From NCBI GenBank assembly GCA_900550615.1, contig URSX01000004.1:1-42030 (forward strand): a stretch of 42,030 nt of DNA, in the 5' to 3' direction. Origin of the DNA: an uncultured Eubacteriales bacterium (GTDB taxonomy: Bacteria; Bacillota; Clostridia; Oscillospirales; Oscillospiraceae). The notes below the pieces were generated by a model. The model ran no database searches and had not been told where the DNA came from. It saw only the letters and a list, made by a program, of their open reading frames with translations. The position numbers were made by a program, and so were the translations under genes. Of the stretch, positions 16,861 through 26,113 are shown in pieces. The stretch's first letter is position 1. Every line of letters begins with the position of its first letter.

Positions 16861-17547
16861 TCACTCCTCTTCGCCCACTGCCTCCTCAATGTAAACAGAC
16901 AGCAGCATGGTGAATACCACCGCCTGGATCAGGCAGAACAGCAGGCTCAGCACCTGCATCACCAGCGGCAGCAGCAGTGGGAAGATGCCGGAGAGCTGCT
17001 CTGTGACCATTTCCTCTCCGTACATATTGCCGTACAGTCGCAGGGCCAGAGAGAAGGGCCGCACCACCTGCTCAATGAGATTCAGCGGCAGCATCAGGAT
17101 AAAGGGGGAAATAAAGGTCTTCAGATACCCCAAAACGCCCCGGCGCTTCACGCCCACGATGTGGGTGGTGAAAAAGGCGATGATCGCCAGACCCGCCGTG
17201 GTGGAAAGATTCGCCGTGGGCACGGCAAACCCGTGCCCCGCTCCGGGCAGCAGCCCGGAATAGTTGCTGACCACGATGAAGATGAAAAAAGTGGCCATCA
17301 GCGGGAAATACCGGCGGGCGTTGTCTCGGCCCATGGTGCCGGTGAAGTAATCCTGCAGCTTGGTCACTGCCATTTCCGCCGCGCTCTGGATGGGGCCCGG
17401 CACCATTTTCAGCCGCCGGGTGGCAAGCCAGGACACAAGCCCCAGCACAGCGATGATGACCCACATGGTGACGACCGTCTTCGTCACCTCCAGAGGGCCG
17501 ATGAAAAATAATACGTTATTCGTTGCTTCCATAGTTCTTTCTCTCAC
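16861..17547 (-). CDS. atpB: ATP synthase Fo subunit a
   Basis: A 228-residue membrane subunit forming the proton half-channels with the c-ring. Five or more hydrophobic helices are visible. The conserved block LNLIEQVVRPFSLALRLYGN contains the essential Arg of the penultimate helix, and the last helix is QAVVFTMLLSVYIEEAV. A GTG at 17547 (AGGA 8-9 nt upstream, 1 bp after the atpI stop) and an ATG at 17532 are both possible starts; the ATG gives MEATNNVLFF and 223 residues. A 188-bp spacer with a REP-like palindrome separates it from atpE. Confidence 0.94.
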   Translation of the reverse strand: MRERTMEATNNVLFFIGPLEVTKTVVTMWVIIAVLGLVSWLATRRLKMVPGPIQSAAEMAVTKLQDYFTGTMGRDNARRYFPLMATFFIFIVVSNYSGLLPGAGHGFAVPTANLSTTAGLAIIAFFTTHIVGVKRRGVLGYLKTFISPFILMLPLNLIEQVVRPFSLALRLYGNMYGEEMVTEQLSGIFPLLLPLVMQVLSLLFCLIQAVVFTMLLSVYIEEAVGEEE

Positions 17548-17548
17548 C

Positions 17549-17881
17549 TCAATTCCTACCGTCTGCCGACTCGGGATTTTGCGTGGGATCTTGCCATTGC
17601 TCTCTGCTCAATCTCAGGTTCAGCAGAATGCCCACCAGCGACAGGCCCAGGGCCGTGCCGATGATGGTGCCGTAAAACGGCAGGGGGAGCAGATTTCTGG
17701 TGAAATACACCACCGCCAGAGCTGCGATGTTCATAAGCATACGCAGCATGCTGGCCGCCATTACGGCGTTGGTGCTGTTTTTGCGCAGGCTGCGGCGGGT
17801 GATTCGCATGTTCCCCCAGGCCACCAGAGCCCCGAAGACAAGCCCCATCCCGCCGGACAGCAGGTACATTTCCACAGGCAT
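17549..17881 (-). CDS. atpI: AtpI-like small membrane protein
   Basis: A 110-residue very hydrophobic protein at the head of the atp operon. Hydrophobic segments lie near residues 5-20, 39-57 and 68-88, with basic loops such as RITRRSLRK. Position and topology match the ATP synthase I family, whose members help assemble the c-ring or handle Mg2+; sequence conservation in this family is low. ATG at 17881 follows GGGAGGGGCGG; longer starts would add non-membrane sequence reaching across the promoter. Confidence 0.75.
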   Translation of the reverse strand: MPVEMYLLSGGMGLVFGALVAWGNMRITRRSLRKNSTNAVMAASMLRMLMNIAALAVVYFTRNLLPLPFYGTIIGTALGLSLVGILLNLRLSREQWQDPTQNPESADGRN

Positions 17882-17953
17882 TCCGCCCCTCCCGTCCGCT
17901 CTCACCCCCCAGCCAAAAAGACCGCCGGGCACTGAGCATAAGATGACAAATTT

Positions 17954-17982
17954 AGTATAGCATAATATTCCTGTCTTTTCAA
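17954..17982 (-). promoter_or_regulatory. Promoter of the atp operon
   Basis: Minus-strand -35 TTGAAA (17982-17977), 17-bp spacer, -10 TATACT (17959-17954). The expected transcription start lies about 65 nt before atpI. This is the only strong sigma-A-type match in the region. Confidence 0.8.
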
Positions 17983-18008
17983 ATTCTTTTTTACATTTTT
18001 TTAACGTA

Positions 18009-18029
18009 GGTATTAAAATTTTTAATACC
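18009..18029. repeat. Perfect AT-rich palindrome upstream of the atp promoter
   Basis: GGTATTAAAA-T-TTTTAATACC, 10-bp arms around one base, about 27 bp upstream of the atp -35 and just beyond the terminator of the preceding gene. It could be an operator, an UP-like element or part of a termination region. Confidence 0.5.
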
Positions 18030-18042
18030 CGCCTTTGCAAAA

Positions 18043-18089
18043 GGAGTGGGCACATTCCGCGGCGCTGTGCCGTGGGATGTGCCCACTCC
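18043..18089 (-). terminator. Rho-independent terminator of the NAGPA/phosphoesterase gene
   Basis: A 13-bp perfect stem (GGAGTGGGCACAT, 18043-18055, with 18077-18089) is extended by an inner CCGCGGC/GCCGTGG stem around a 5-nt loop. On the minus strand it is followed by TTTTGC. It lies 49 bp after the stop of the 2185-residue gene. Confidence 0.8.
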
Positions 18090-18137
18090 GTTCTCATTGT
18101 TTCAGGCTGCTCCCGAAGCCGGGATCACCTCATGCGC

Positions 18138-21100
18138 TCACTTCGCCGTCACGCGCATCACGGCGCTGAAAGCGGAATCCGCATTAGATCTCACCTTGCT
18201 GACCGCCTTGACCTTGTAATAGTAGGTCTTACCGGACTTGGCAGAGGTGTTGGAATAGGACGTACCCTTGACAGAGTACATCAGCTTGTACTCGCCATCC
18301 TTGGAGGTGGCGCGGTAGATCTCATACCTGGCAGCGCCGGGCACGGCGGTCCACTGCAGACGCGGCTGGCCCTTGCTGTTGAAGGAAGCGGTCACTGCGG
18401 GCTTCGCACAGTGGCTCACGGCGGAGATCACGGCACTGGCCTCCGAATTGGCAGCGGCACGGACCTTGCTGACGGCCACCACCTTGTAGAAGTAGGTGTA
18501 CCCGGTACTGGCGGTGTTGTCCGTGTAGCTCAGCTTATCGGTGGTGCCCAGAAGCTTATAGCTGCCGTTTCTGGTACCGGCACGATAGACCTCGTACTTC
18601 TTGGCGCCGGACACGGCCGTCCAGGAGATCACGGGCTTGCCGGTGGTGCTGTTGAAGCTGGACTTCGCCACAGTCTGTGCGCAGCGGCTGACGGCGGAGA
18701 TCACAGTGCTGGCCTCCGAGTTGGCAGAGGTCCGAACCTTGCTGACGGCCACTACCTTGTAGAAGTAGATGTACCCGGTGCTGGCGGTGTTGTCCGTGTA
18801 GCTCAGCTTATCGGTGGTACCCAGAAGCTTATAGCTGCCGTTTCTGGTACCGGCACGGTAGACCTCGTACTGCTTGGCGCCGTCTACGGCTGTCCAGGAG
18901 ATCACGGGCTTACCGGTGGTGCTGTTGGTACCGGACTTAACCTCCGTCTGTGCGCAGCGGCTGACGGCAGACACCACGGCGCTGAAGCCGGAGTTAGCCG
19001 ACTCATTGGCGTCCAGGGCTTTCACCTTATAAAAATAGGTGTAGCCGGTGGTGGCGGCAGCGTCCGCATAGGACGTACCGTCGGTGGTAGCGATCAGCTT
19101 ATAGGTGCCGTTTCTGGTACCGGCACGGTAGACCTCGTAGCGCTCAGCGCCGGCAACGGCCTTCCAGGAAATGACGGGATCACCGGTCACGGCATCGCTG
19201 CGGGAGTCGATCTGGGGCACCTCACAGCCGGGAATGAGACCCACAGCGGGGCTGAAGGCGCTGAGGCTGCCGTCCTTATTGATGGCTCTCACGGCATAGA
19301 AGTACTCCGTGCCGCGCTCCACGTTGATATCCGCAAAGCTGTAGGCGGAAACCTGCGCGATCTTGCTGAAATCACCGTCAGCGGAAGCGGCGCGGTAAAT
19401 CTCGTACTCCGCCGCGTTATACAGGGGCTCCCACTTCAGAACAGGATATCCAGTTTCCGGAGCCACAGAGCCGGTGACGACGGGGCAGACGGTGATGCTG
19501 GAGGTCTTGTAAGTGGAGGTGTGCATCTGGTTATCGGTACCCAGCTTGCGGGTGCCAATGCGCAGGCGATAGCCCATGGTCTCCGCCAGAGGCAGAGTGA
19601 TGGAGGTCTGGTCGGTGACGCCCAGCTCATCATAGCTCCGGCCATCCATCGTGCGGTAGATCACATACTCCGGCTGGCAGAGAGCCGCCGTCCAGGTGAG
19701 CACCACCTGATCGCCCTTCACCTCCGCCTTGACATCGGTGGGCAGGTCGGGCCGGATCTCATAGTTTACATCAATGTAGCCTGCGCAGTTGCCATGGTAG
19801 TCATTAATGTCCACATAGTAGGCAAACTTGTAGGCATTGAGGCGGACGGTAGCCGTACCGACCTCCACATTGTTGCTGTAGGTAGAGTAGTAATCATAGT
19901 AGGCATAGGGATCATACACGCTGCCGTCCACGGACTTCTTGATCAGCTGCGTGCCGTCCGGCGCATAGGCCGTGGTGGACGGGGTGTGCTTCCGACCGTT
20001 GTAGGTGTAGGCCGTGGTGCTCAGCTTGACGGTCACATCCTGCATATTGACCCGGACATGGCCGCAGGTGGCGCAGACGGACTGGCCCGCCTCGTTGAGC
20101 TTATAGTCATGGCCGCCGGGACGGGGGTTATTCACCCGCTTGGTGGCGCCGGAGGCGGAAGTATAGTCCACATAGCCGCGGAAGATGCAGGTGGAAGCGG
20201 TTTCCGTCTCGGTCACCGTTTCACGGATGCAGGTGTCGGGATGGTAGTAGCGGACCTCCGTACCGATGGACACCCAGCCGCTCTGCAGCGTGCCGCTGAG
20301 CATGTAGTACTCGTTGCCGTCGGCATCCAGGATGTCGCCGGTGAAGGTCTCGTTGGCCCGGTGGCAAACGGTGCACACAGCCTGCTTGGCCGCAGTATCC
20401 AGCTGGTAGGTGTGGCCGTTCTTAAAGCAGTCGGACTCCAGCGTGTAGGTGTCAACGGGTTCATCCTTGCCCACGTCGTAGACGTTGATGGTCAGCTTGT
20501 CGGCGTCGGCATGAGCGGTGAGATAGATGGCATTGAAGTCCAGCGTAGCCACGGCAAAGACCTTGTCATAGTCAAATATATCTCTGGTGGTGATGCTGTA
20601 GGACTTTTCGCCGCTGCTGCCGCAGATGTAGTACAGGATGCCGTTGTCGTCATCCCGCTCGCCGCCGCGCAGAGGATTGGTGCGGGCCAGGGAGTGATCG
20701 TGGCCGGAGAACACCACATCGATGCCGGCCTCCTCCGCAGCGGAGGGCACCAGGGCATTGATCTCAGCGTTACCGCCGGAATTGTTGGTGTAATAGGCGG
20801 GCTGGTGCATGGTCAGGATCTTCCAGTCAGCGGTGCTGGCCTGGGCATCCTTCTTCAGCCAATCCAGCGCGGTGCGCAGCTGCGCAGCGTTGCCGGTGTA
20901 GTTGATGACGGCCAGATACACGTTGCCGTAGGTGCGGGAGTAGCAGCTGCCGCCGTTGCTGGCATCCAGGCCGAACATGGCCTTGGACTCCAGCGCCTCG
21001 CCCTGCAGCTCGTGGTTGCCCAGGACCTGCACCATGTTGGTGCTGCCCATGGTGCCGCCGTTGAAGAGGCCCGTGTACTCGTCCCAGTCCTTATAGGCGT

Positions 21101-24100
21101 GGGGGTTATCCACCGCGTCGCCGGTCTGGATACCGAAGTTCCAGTGGCCGCCCTTGAGGGTATCGCGGATGGTAGTGATATTGGTCAGGTCATCGGCCTG
21201 GATATCGCCCAGAACGAAGAAGTCGGCATGGTCCGTCTCCCCATCGGAGGTGGAGAAGGTCGCCACATCCGTCCACAGCTCACCGCAGCCCACCTGATAG
21301 TCATAGGTGGTACCGGCGGACAGGCCGGTGAGGGTGATGTTGTTGAAGTTCGCGGTGATGTAGCCGCCCTCGGTGAAGGTCATCTGGGTGGTATTGGCTG
21401 CGACGGTCACCCAATTGTCGCTGCCGGAGACGGCATAGCGGATGCTCTGACGCCCCTCCACAGCGGGGTTGCTGATCCAGCTGATGTTCTTCTCCGTGGC
21501 CTCATTCCGGGGGGCGTTGAAGCGGACGTTATAAGGCAAGGTCTTCTCGGCTACATCATATACGCCCACATTGTACTGGAAGGACAGCAAACCGGCCTCA
21601 TCCTTAGCGTATACCAAATATTTGCCGGCAGCCTTGCCGAAAGCATCCGTGGTCAGCTGGCCCTTTTCGTCGGTGGTACCCACCAGCGAGTTGTCTGCGG
21701 CCATATAGATACCCACGCCCACAGCAGGCTCGTCCTTGGAATTCACCACGGTCAGAGTGCCCGTGCCGGACTCACTGACAATGATGGGCGCTGCGGAAAT
21801 GGTATACTCCGCGCCCACAGGGATGCGCACCTCCGGCTGATGATAAGTTGCGTAAGCGCCGGAGGCGGTGAGGAAGCTGCCGCCCTTGACGGTGAAGCTA
21901 AGAGCGGAGCTCTCGTTCAGCGTGGTGGGGATCTGCACCCGGACGGTAGCCATGAGGCAGCCGTTATCGCCGGAAGCAGGCTGTGCGCCGTCCTTCAGGG
22001 CGGTCTTCACCGTCAGCTTTTTGCTGAGCTTGCTGAAGGAATAGGAACCCTCGTAGCCGTCGGCAAAGATCACCTCATAATCGGGGAAGAGGTTATCCAG
22101 CTTCAGGACGGTGGTGTTCTCCGTCACGGTAGCATCGGAGGCCAGGATCTGCAGATCCACGGTCTTACCGATGATGGCCGTCTGCTCCAGCGGCTTCACC
22201 TGCACGGTGGCAGCCGGGGCAGCCTTCTTCACGGTGAAGGTACGGGTCTCGGTGGTCTCGTTGCCGAAGCCGTCGCGCAGGGACACGGTGACGGTGTGCT
22301 GGCCGTTCTCCAGCTCCAGGTCATACAGATGGCTCATGGTGCCGTCTGGCTCCACGGCATACTGATACCGGTCATTGTTCACCACGTTCACATCGTCGAC
22401 GTACATGCGGATAGTATCCTTGTCGATGCCGGTAGTGTACTTGTTCTCCACATCGTGGAAGATGGCGTCGATCTTCAGCTTGGCATCCTCGATGACGGCA
22501 TCATTCTTCAGCTCCGTACCGTTGACGGTGATGGAGTCCACCACGGGAGCGTCCGTGTCGTCCACATTGGCACCATACACGAACTGGAAGTTATCGAAAT
22601 AGAGGGCGTTGGCTGTCTTGGTGCCCATTTTCGTGCCAGCCACGTACATCAGCCGGAAGGTCATGCCGGGCTGGATGCTGTAAGGCGGGCTAAGCTTGGT
22701 CAGGTCGGCCTCCACATACTTCCAGCCCTCCCAATAGATGCCGGGCTGTACGCCGTTCCATACGCCGTCCTTGACACAAGCCTTGGGTTCCAGAGTGAAG
22801 TCATAGGGCATAAGGGTACCGGAGGCATCCTTGACTTGGCCGCGCAGCCAGAAGCCGGCCTGGTCGCTGACGGAAGGATCATAGGTGATACCCACACCCT
22901 CGGGGGCATAGACCCAGACGCCGATACTGGTAGGTGTACCGGGGATATTCTCCGGCACTTTGACGCCGATGCAGGCACCCTCGGTTATGTCGCCGCAGTC
23001 TCTGAAGTCATAGTTCAGCTTCAGGGCCTTGGAGCCGAAGCGGACGGGCTCGTCATCGTCGATGCTGACGATCTCGATGGACTGCTTGCCGCCGCGGCCA
23101 TAGTTGTTGGTGGTCAGGATGCCGCTGTCGCCCACATAATAATCCGAAGCGGGGGTCACGGTGCCGGTCTCGGCATCCACATGGTCCTCAAAGTCCCACA
23201 CGACGGTGGGCAGCATGCCCACGATGGCGTGAATGGAGCCCTTGACAGACTCGTCCCACTTGGAGACAGCCGTCACATTGCCGTTGAGGGTCTTGCCGTC
23301 GGAGGAGGTGAAGCTGTTGCCGTCAAAGGTGCCCATATCCTCCGCCGCGGCGGGCTCACCGGATGCTGTTTTGACATCGGTGATGCTCCAGAGGATGTCG
23401 CCGGACTTGATATGGATGTCGCGGCCCTGGCTGCGGACCACCAGACCGAAGTCCGTGGTCTCCTCAAAGCCCAGGCTGATCTCCTCGTTGGCGAAATAGA
23501 TCTGGTCGGGGGTGGCCACCTCGATGGTGGTGGTGCCGACAACCTTGCCGTCCAGCAGCATATCCACGCCCAGGGTGCCGCAGGCCTCGTTGGTGGTCAG
23601 CAGGCCGGTGACAGCATCCATGGTGCCCATGTTCTCGCAGCCCTCAGACAGGGCATAGCTGACGCCCTTCGGCAGAGCCACAGGCTTGCCGGCGGTATCA
23701 ACGCCCACAGCGGAGAACTGCACCTGGGTGCCGGGGGTATAGAGCTCGTTATTGGGGCTGAGCACAGCGTGGTCGAAGACGCCCGTGGCCTGGGCGGTGG
23801 AGACCACCAGCAGGCTGGAGCTGACCTCGCGCTCGGCGCCGTCAGTGGGGGTATTGCGCACCTCCAGCTTGTCCGTGCCCTCGGGCCGGGAGCAGAAGGT
23901 GGAGGAGCCGCCGCCGTCCAGCGCCAAAGCGGCCACACAGCCGCCCCGCTGCATCATCTGGGCCAGCTCATAATATGTACGGCCATAGGAAATGGGTGCC
24001 CGGCGGCCATAGGTGACGAAAGTCATGATGGTACCGTCGGCCTTGACGCCCACAGCCGTGCGGCTGTAGCGGATGTCGCCATACTCGCTGGAGCTGACAA

Positions 24101-24695
24101 CGATCTTGCCGTCCTGCACCAGGATGGCATCGCCGCCCACGGCGGTCTGCAGGTCGCTCAGGTCGGGCGTGTTGCGCACAACGGCCTTGCCGTCCTTGGT
24201 GATGCCGAAGTAGGCCCGGCCATTGGCGGCGTTATATTCTGTTCCGTTCATGACCAGGGCGCCCATGGGCTGGCCGGTGGCCATGTTGAAGAAGTCGGCG
24301 TTGATGCCCGCGATAACGGTCTCGCCGGGATGGTTTTCCTCATAAGCCTTGGCCTGCACCGTGGTGGGGGTCAGGCTCCATTTGCTGGCGTCGTCATGGC
24401 CATAGCCGCTGACGACCTTCAGCGTATCCCGGGGCTCGATCTCCGCGATGTAATCGATCTGCTGGCGGTCGCCGGTGGGGACGTTGCAGATGATCTCGCG
24501 GGAGGTCACGCCGTCGGAGATATGGGTGACGGTGTCCTTGACCAGGACTTCCCCGTCAGGTACACCGGCCCAGCCGGTCTTTTTGCCTGTCTCTGCAAAG
24601 GCCAGATCTACCGGCAGCAGCGACAGGATCATCATCACCGACAGGAGGACCGACAGGAGCCTGGACCGGACAGGTATTTTCGTTGTTCCTTTCAT
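18138..24695 (-). CDS. Secreted multidomain protein: NAGPA phosphodiester glycosidase, metallophosphoesterase, FN3 repeats
   Basis: A 2185-residue secreted protein. The signal peptide covers residues 1-36 (LLSVLLSVMMILSLL, cleavage near AFA-ETG). Residues about 75-300 form a NAGPA domain with INADFF (131-136) and LDGGGSST (259-266). Next come Ig-like segments, a jelly-roll-like region (about 500-710), a cohesin-like segment (830-970), and a purple-acid-phosphatase-type FN3 plus calcineurin-like phosphoesterase (about 1055-1390). The phosphoesterase metal motifs GDIQADD (1163), GDAVDN (1192), GNHE (1226), MHQP (1296) and GHDH (1331) are all present. Two Cys-x-x-Cys modules follow, then about six FN3 modules of roughly 91 residues to the C-terminus. 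No LPXTG or SLH anchor was seen. Start: ATG at 24695 has AAAGGA 8 nt upstream and begins directly with the signal peptide, whereas ATG at 24728 lacks a Shine-Dalgarno. The likely role is removing sugar-1-phosphate and then phosphate from extracellular polymers; the substrate is unknown. Confidence 0.9.
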   Translation of the reverse strand: MKGTTKIPVRSRLLSVLLSVMMILSLLPVDLAFAETGKKTGWAGVPDGEVLVKDTVTHISDGVTSREIICNVPTGDRQQIDYIAEIEPRDTLKVVSGYGHDDASKWSLTPTTVQAKAYEENHPGETVIAGINADFFNMATGQPMGALVMNGTEYNAANGRAYFGITKDGKAVVRNTPDLSDLQTAVGGDAILVQDGKIVVSSSEYGDIRYSRTAVGVKADGTIMTFVTYGRRAPISYGRTYYELAQMMQRGGCVAALALDGGGSSTFCSRPEGTDKLEVRNTPTDGAEREVSSSLLVVSTAQATGVFDHAVLSPNNELYTPGTQVQFSAVGVDTAGKPVALPKGVSYALSEGCENMGTMDAVTGLLTTNEACGTLGVDMLLDGKVVGTTTIEVATPDQIYFANEEISLGFEETTDFGLVVRSQGRDIHIKSGDILWSITDVKTASGEPAAAEDMGTFDGNSFTSSDGKTLNGNVTAVSKWDESVKGSIHAIVGMLPTVVWDFEDHVDAETGTVTPASDYYVGDSGILTTNNYGRGGKQSIEIVSIDDDEPVRFGSKALKLNYDFRDCGDITEGACIGVKVPENIPGTPTSIGVWVYAPEGVGITYDPSVSDQAGFWLRGQVKDASGTLMPYDFTLEPKACVKDGVWNGVQPGIYWEGWKYVEADLTKLSPPYSIQPGMTFRLMYVAGTKMGTKTANALYFDNFQFVYGANVDDTDAPVVDSITVNGTELKNDAVIEDAKLKIDAIFHDVENKYTTGIDKDTIRMYVDDVNVVNNDRYQYAVEPDGTMSHLYDLELENGQHTVTVSLRDGFGNETTETRTFTVKKAAPAATVQVKPLEQTAIIGKTVDLQILASDATVTENTTVLKLDNLFPDYEVIFADGYEGSYSFSKLSKKLTVKTALKDGAQPASGDNGCLMATVRVQIPTTLNESSALSFTVKGGSFLTASGAYATYHQPEVRIPVGAEYTISAAPIIVSESGTGTLTVVNSKDEPAVGVGIYMAADNSLVGTTDEKGQLTTDAFGKAAGKYLVYAKDEAGLLSFQYNVGVYDVAEKTLPYNVRFNAPRNEATEKNISWISNPAVEGRQSIRYAVSGSDNWVTVAANTTQMTFTEGGYITANFNNITLTGLSAGTTYDYQVGCGELWTDVATFSTSDGETDHADFFVLGDIQADDLTNITTIRDTLKGGHWNFGIQTGDAVDNPHAYKDWDEYTGLFNGGTMGSTNMVQVLGNHELQGEALESKAMFGLDASNGGSCYSRTYGNVYLAVINYTGNAAQLRTALDWLKKDAQASTADWKILTMHQPAYYTNNSGGNAEINALVPSAAEEAGIDVVFSGHDHSLARTNPLRGGERDDDNGILYYICGSSGEKSYSITTRDIFDYDKVFAVATLDFNAIYLTAHADADKLTINVYDVGKDEPVDTYTLESDCFKNGHTYQLDTAAKQAVCTVCHRANETFTGDILDADGNEYYMLSGTLQSGWVSIGTEVRYYHPDTCIRETVTETETASTCIFRGYVDYTSASGATKRVNNPRPGGHDYKLNEAGQSVCATCGHVRVNMQDVTVKLSTTAYTYNGRKHTPSTTAYAPDGTQLIKKSVDGSVYDPYAYYDYYSTYSNNVEVGTATVRLNAYKFAYYVDINDYHGNCAGYIDVNYEIRPDLPTDVKAEVKGDQVVLTWTAALCQPEYVIYRTMDGRSYDELGVTDQTSITLPLAETMGYRLRIGTRKLGTDNQMHTSTYKTSSITVCPVVTGSVAPETGYPVLKWEPLYNAAEYEIYRAASADGDFSKIAQVSAYSFADINVERGTEYFYAVRAINKDGSLSAFSPAVGLIPGCEVPQIDSRSDAVTGDPVISWKAVAGAERYEVYRAGTRNGTYKLIATTDGTSYADAAATTGYTYFYKVKALDANESANSGFSAVVSAVSRCAQTEVKSGTNSTTGKPVISWTAVDGAKQYEVYRAGTRNGSYKLLGTTDKLSYTDNTASTGYIYFYKVVAVSKVRTSANSEASTVISAVSRCAQTVAKSSFNSTTGKPVISWTAVSGAKKYEVYRAGTRNGSYKLLGTTDKLSYTDNTASTGYTYFYKVVAVSKVRAAANSEASAVISAVSHCAKPAVTASFNSKGQPRLQWTAVPGAARYEIYRATSKDGEYKLMYSVKGTSYSNTSAKSGKTYYYKVKAVSKVRSNADSAFSAVMRVTAK
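18438..18984. repeat. Near-identical tandem FN3-coding repeats, 273-bp period
   Basis: Two successive FN3 modules are almost identical in DNA; for example CCGTGTAGCTCAGC recurs at 18521 and 18794, 273 bp (91 codons) apart. The high nucleotide identity points to recent duplication or gene conversion, and to possible copy-number variation. Boundaries are approximate. Confidence 0.7.
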
Positions 24696-24786
24696 TTCTT
24701 CATTCCTTTCTCGTTCATCTTTTTTCATGTGTACAGGAAAATCATCAGCCCCCTTTTGCCTTGTCTGTTTTGTTCAATACGATAAT

Positions 24787-24815
24787 AGTGTATACCGTCA
24801 GGCGCAAATTGTCAA
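24787..24815 (-). promoter_or_regulatory. Promoter of the NAGPA/phosphoesterase gene
   Basis: Minus-strand -35 TTGACA (24815-24810), 17-bp spacer, -10 TACACT (24792-24787), about 90 bp before the chosen ATG. Because of it the gene is probably transcribed independently of the glycerophosphotransferase gene upstream. Confidence 0.75.
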
Positions 24816-24890
24816 GACATTTATGCCGTATAGAACGCATTTTGTGACATTTTTACCGCCGAAATGCGGCATACACCCGGCAGGCACCGG

Positions 24891-25991
24891 CTATTTCTCG
24901 TTACCCAGGATCAGCGCCGTGATCCGCTCCGTGGCGTGGCCCAGGGGATCCGGCAGGTACTGCTGCCGGTAGCGGCGCAGCGCCTCCATGGGGTAGCCGC
25001 CGCCGTCAATGAGCCGGTACACATCCTCCGCCGCCGTGAAGGTGCACGCGGGCATGACCTGGTGCAGATCGATGTTCACACCGTTTTCCCGCAGATAGCG
25101 CTCCTCGTCCGGCAGATAGTAAACGGTGGGCTTGCGCAGCGCCGCCGCCTCCAGAGCCAGGGAGGAATAATCGGTGATGAAATAGTCGCACGCGCACAGC
25201 AGGTCGAAAATATCCTCCTCCGGATAGTCGCTGCGGCCCGGCCCGCCGGCAAATACCTGATTGGGGTGGTAGCGGCAGACCAGGGCATATCGGTCCGCCG
25301 GGAACTGGGTGAAAAAGTTCTCCGGCAGCTCCAGAGGGTAGGTGCGGTAGGTGGGGGCATAGAGCACGATGATCCGCCCCTGCAGCTCCGGGTGACGGGC
25401 CAGCAGCGCCGGGTCTGCCCCGGCGGTCTCGCTCAGCCGGTCCAGCCGCGGCAGGCCCCAGTTGCGCAGGCGGCTTTTATCCACGTCGAAGGCGGCACAG
25501 TAATACTCGTCCCAGGCCCGTCCACCGGCAATGATGACGTCATAGTTCCGGTGCATGCACATGGCCCGGGCGGTACTGCTCTTTCGCCCGGAGGGCCTGT
25601 CCAGGGTCTGGTAGCCGGACTGCTTGATCTTGCCCACAGAGTGCCAGATCTGGATCACCCGCAGGCTCTTTTTATCGCGCAGCAGGCAGATCACGGGCCA
25701 GTAGCCGTCCAGCACGCACACCTCCGCCCGGGCGGCCAGAAACAGGCTCTTCAGGCACATGCGCAAAAAGCGGAACAGACCGTCCCGCCGGTCTCTATAG
25801 CGGCAGCAGACGGTGCGGATCTCCATGGTGGGGTCTGCGGCGGCCAGGCTCTCCTGTAAGAGGGCGAAGTCCTCGGTCAGGCGGTCAGACTGGCGGCTGA
25901 AGAAGCAGACCCGGTGGCGCACGCCCAGCCGCCGCGTCAGGCAGAACAGGCCGCTGATGCAGCCCCGGAAAAAACGCAGGATCGATTCCAT
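24891..25991 (-). CDS. CDP-glycerol glycerophosphotransferase family protein (TagB/TagF-like)
   Basis: A 366-residue protein of the Glyphos_transf family, which transfers glycerol- or ribitol-phosphate from CDP-activated donors in teichoic acid-like polymers at the cytoplasmic face. Visible motifs are IWHSVGKIKQSGY (family W-H block), GLPRLDRL, VLYAPTYR, CRYHPNQ and the signature ITDYSSLALEAAAL. The N-terminus (FFRGCISGLFCL) is hydrophobic and probably membrane-associating. ATG at 25991 is chosen for AAGGGA 6 nt upstream; another in-frame ATG lies at 25997. It has its own promoter. It is next to a gene for a secreted phosphodiester glycosidase, which hints at related polymers; the exact polymer cannot be read from sequence. 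Confidence 0.85.
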   Translation of the reverse strand: MESILRFFRGCISGLFCLTRRLGVRHRVCFFSRQSDRLTEDFALLQESLAAADPTMEIRTVCCRYRDRRDGLFRFLRMCLKSLFLAARAEVCVLDGYWPVICLLRDKKSLRVIQIWHSVGKIKQSGYQTLDRPSGRKSSTARAMCMHRNYDVIIAGGRAWDEYYCAAFDVDKSRLRNWGLPRLDRLSETAGADPALLARHPELQGRIIVLYAPTYRTYPLELPENFFTQFPADRYALVCRYHPNQVFAGGPGRSDYPEEDIFDLLCACDYFITDYSSLALEAAALRKPTVYYLPDEERYLRENGVNIDLHQVMPACTFTAAEDVYRLIDGGGYPMEALRRYRQQYLPDPLGHATERITALILGNEK

Positions 25992-26084
25992 AAGCATTCC
26001 CTTTCTCTTTCTCGCGGAATCCCCGGGACAGAGCCGATCCTCCATCAGGCCGTCGGCCCCTGCCGCCCGGGTCAAAGCAGCTCT

Positions 26085-26113
26085 ATTTTACACGCTTTGC
26101 CGGAAAAAGGCAA
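26085..26113 (-). promoter_or_regulatory. Promoter of the glycerophosphotransferase gene
   Basis: Minus-strand -35 TTGCCT (26113-26108), 17-bp spacer, -10 TAAAAT (26090-26085). TTGCC and GGCAA form a small inverted repeat starting at the -35, possibly an operator. Confidence 0.7.

Noticed and set aside
18072..24785. A 2237-codon plus-strand frame opposite the NAGPA/phosphoesterase gene
   Set aside because: It is the codon-register mirror of a clearly real gene. GC-rich codon use that avoids TTA, CTA and TCA leaves the antisense frame open; its translation is low-complexity and resembles no family.
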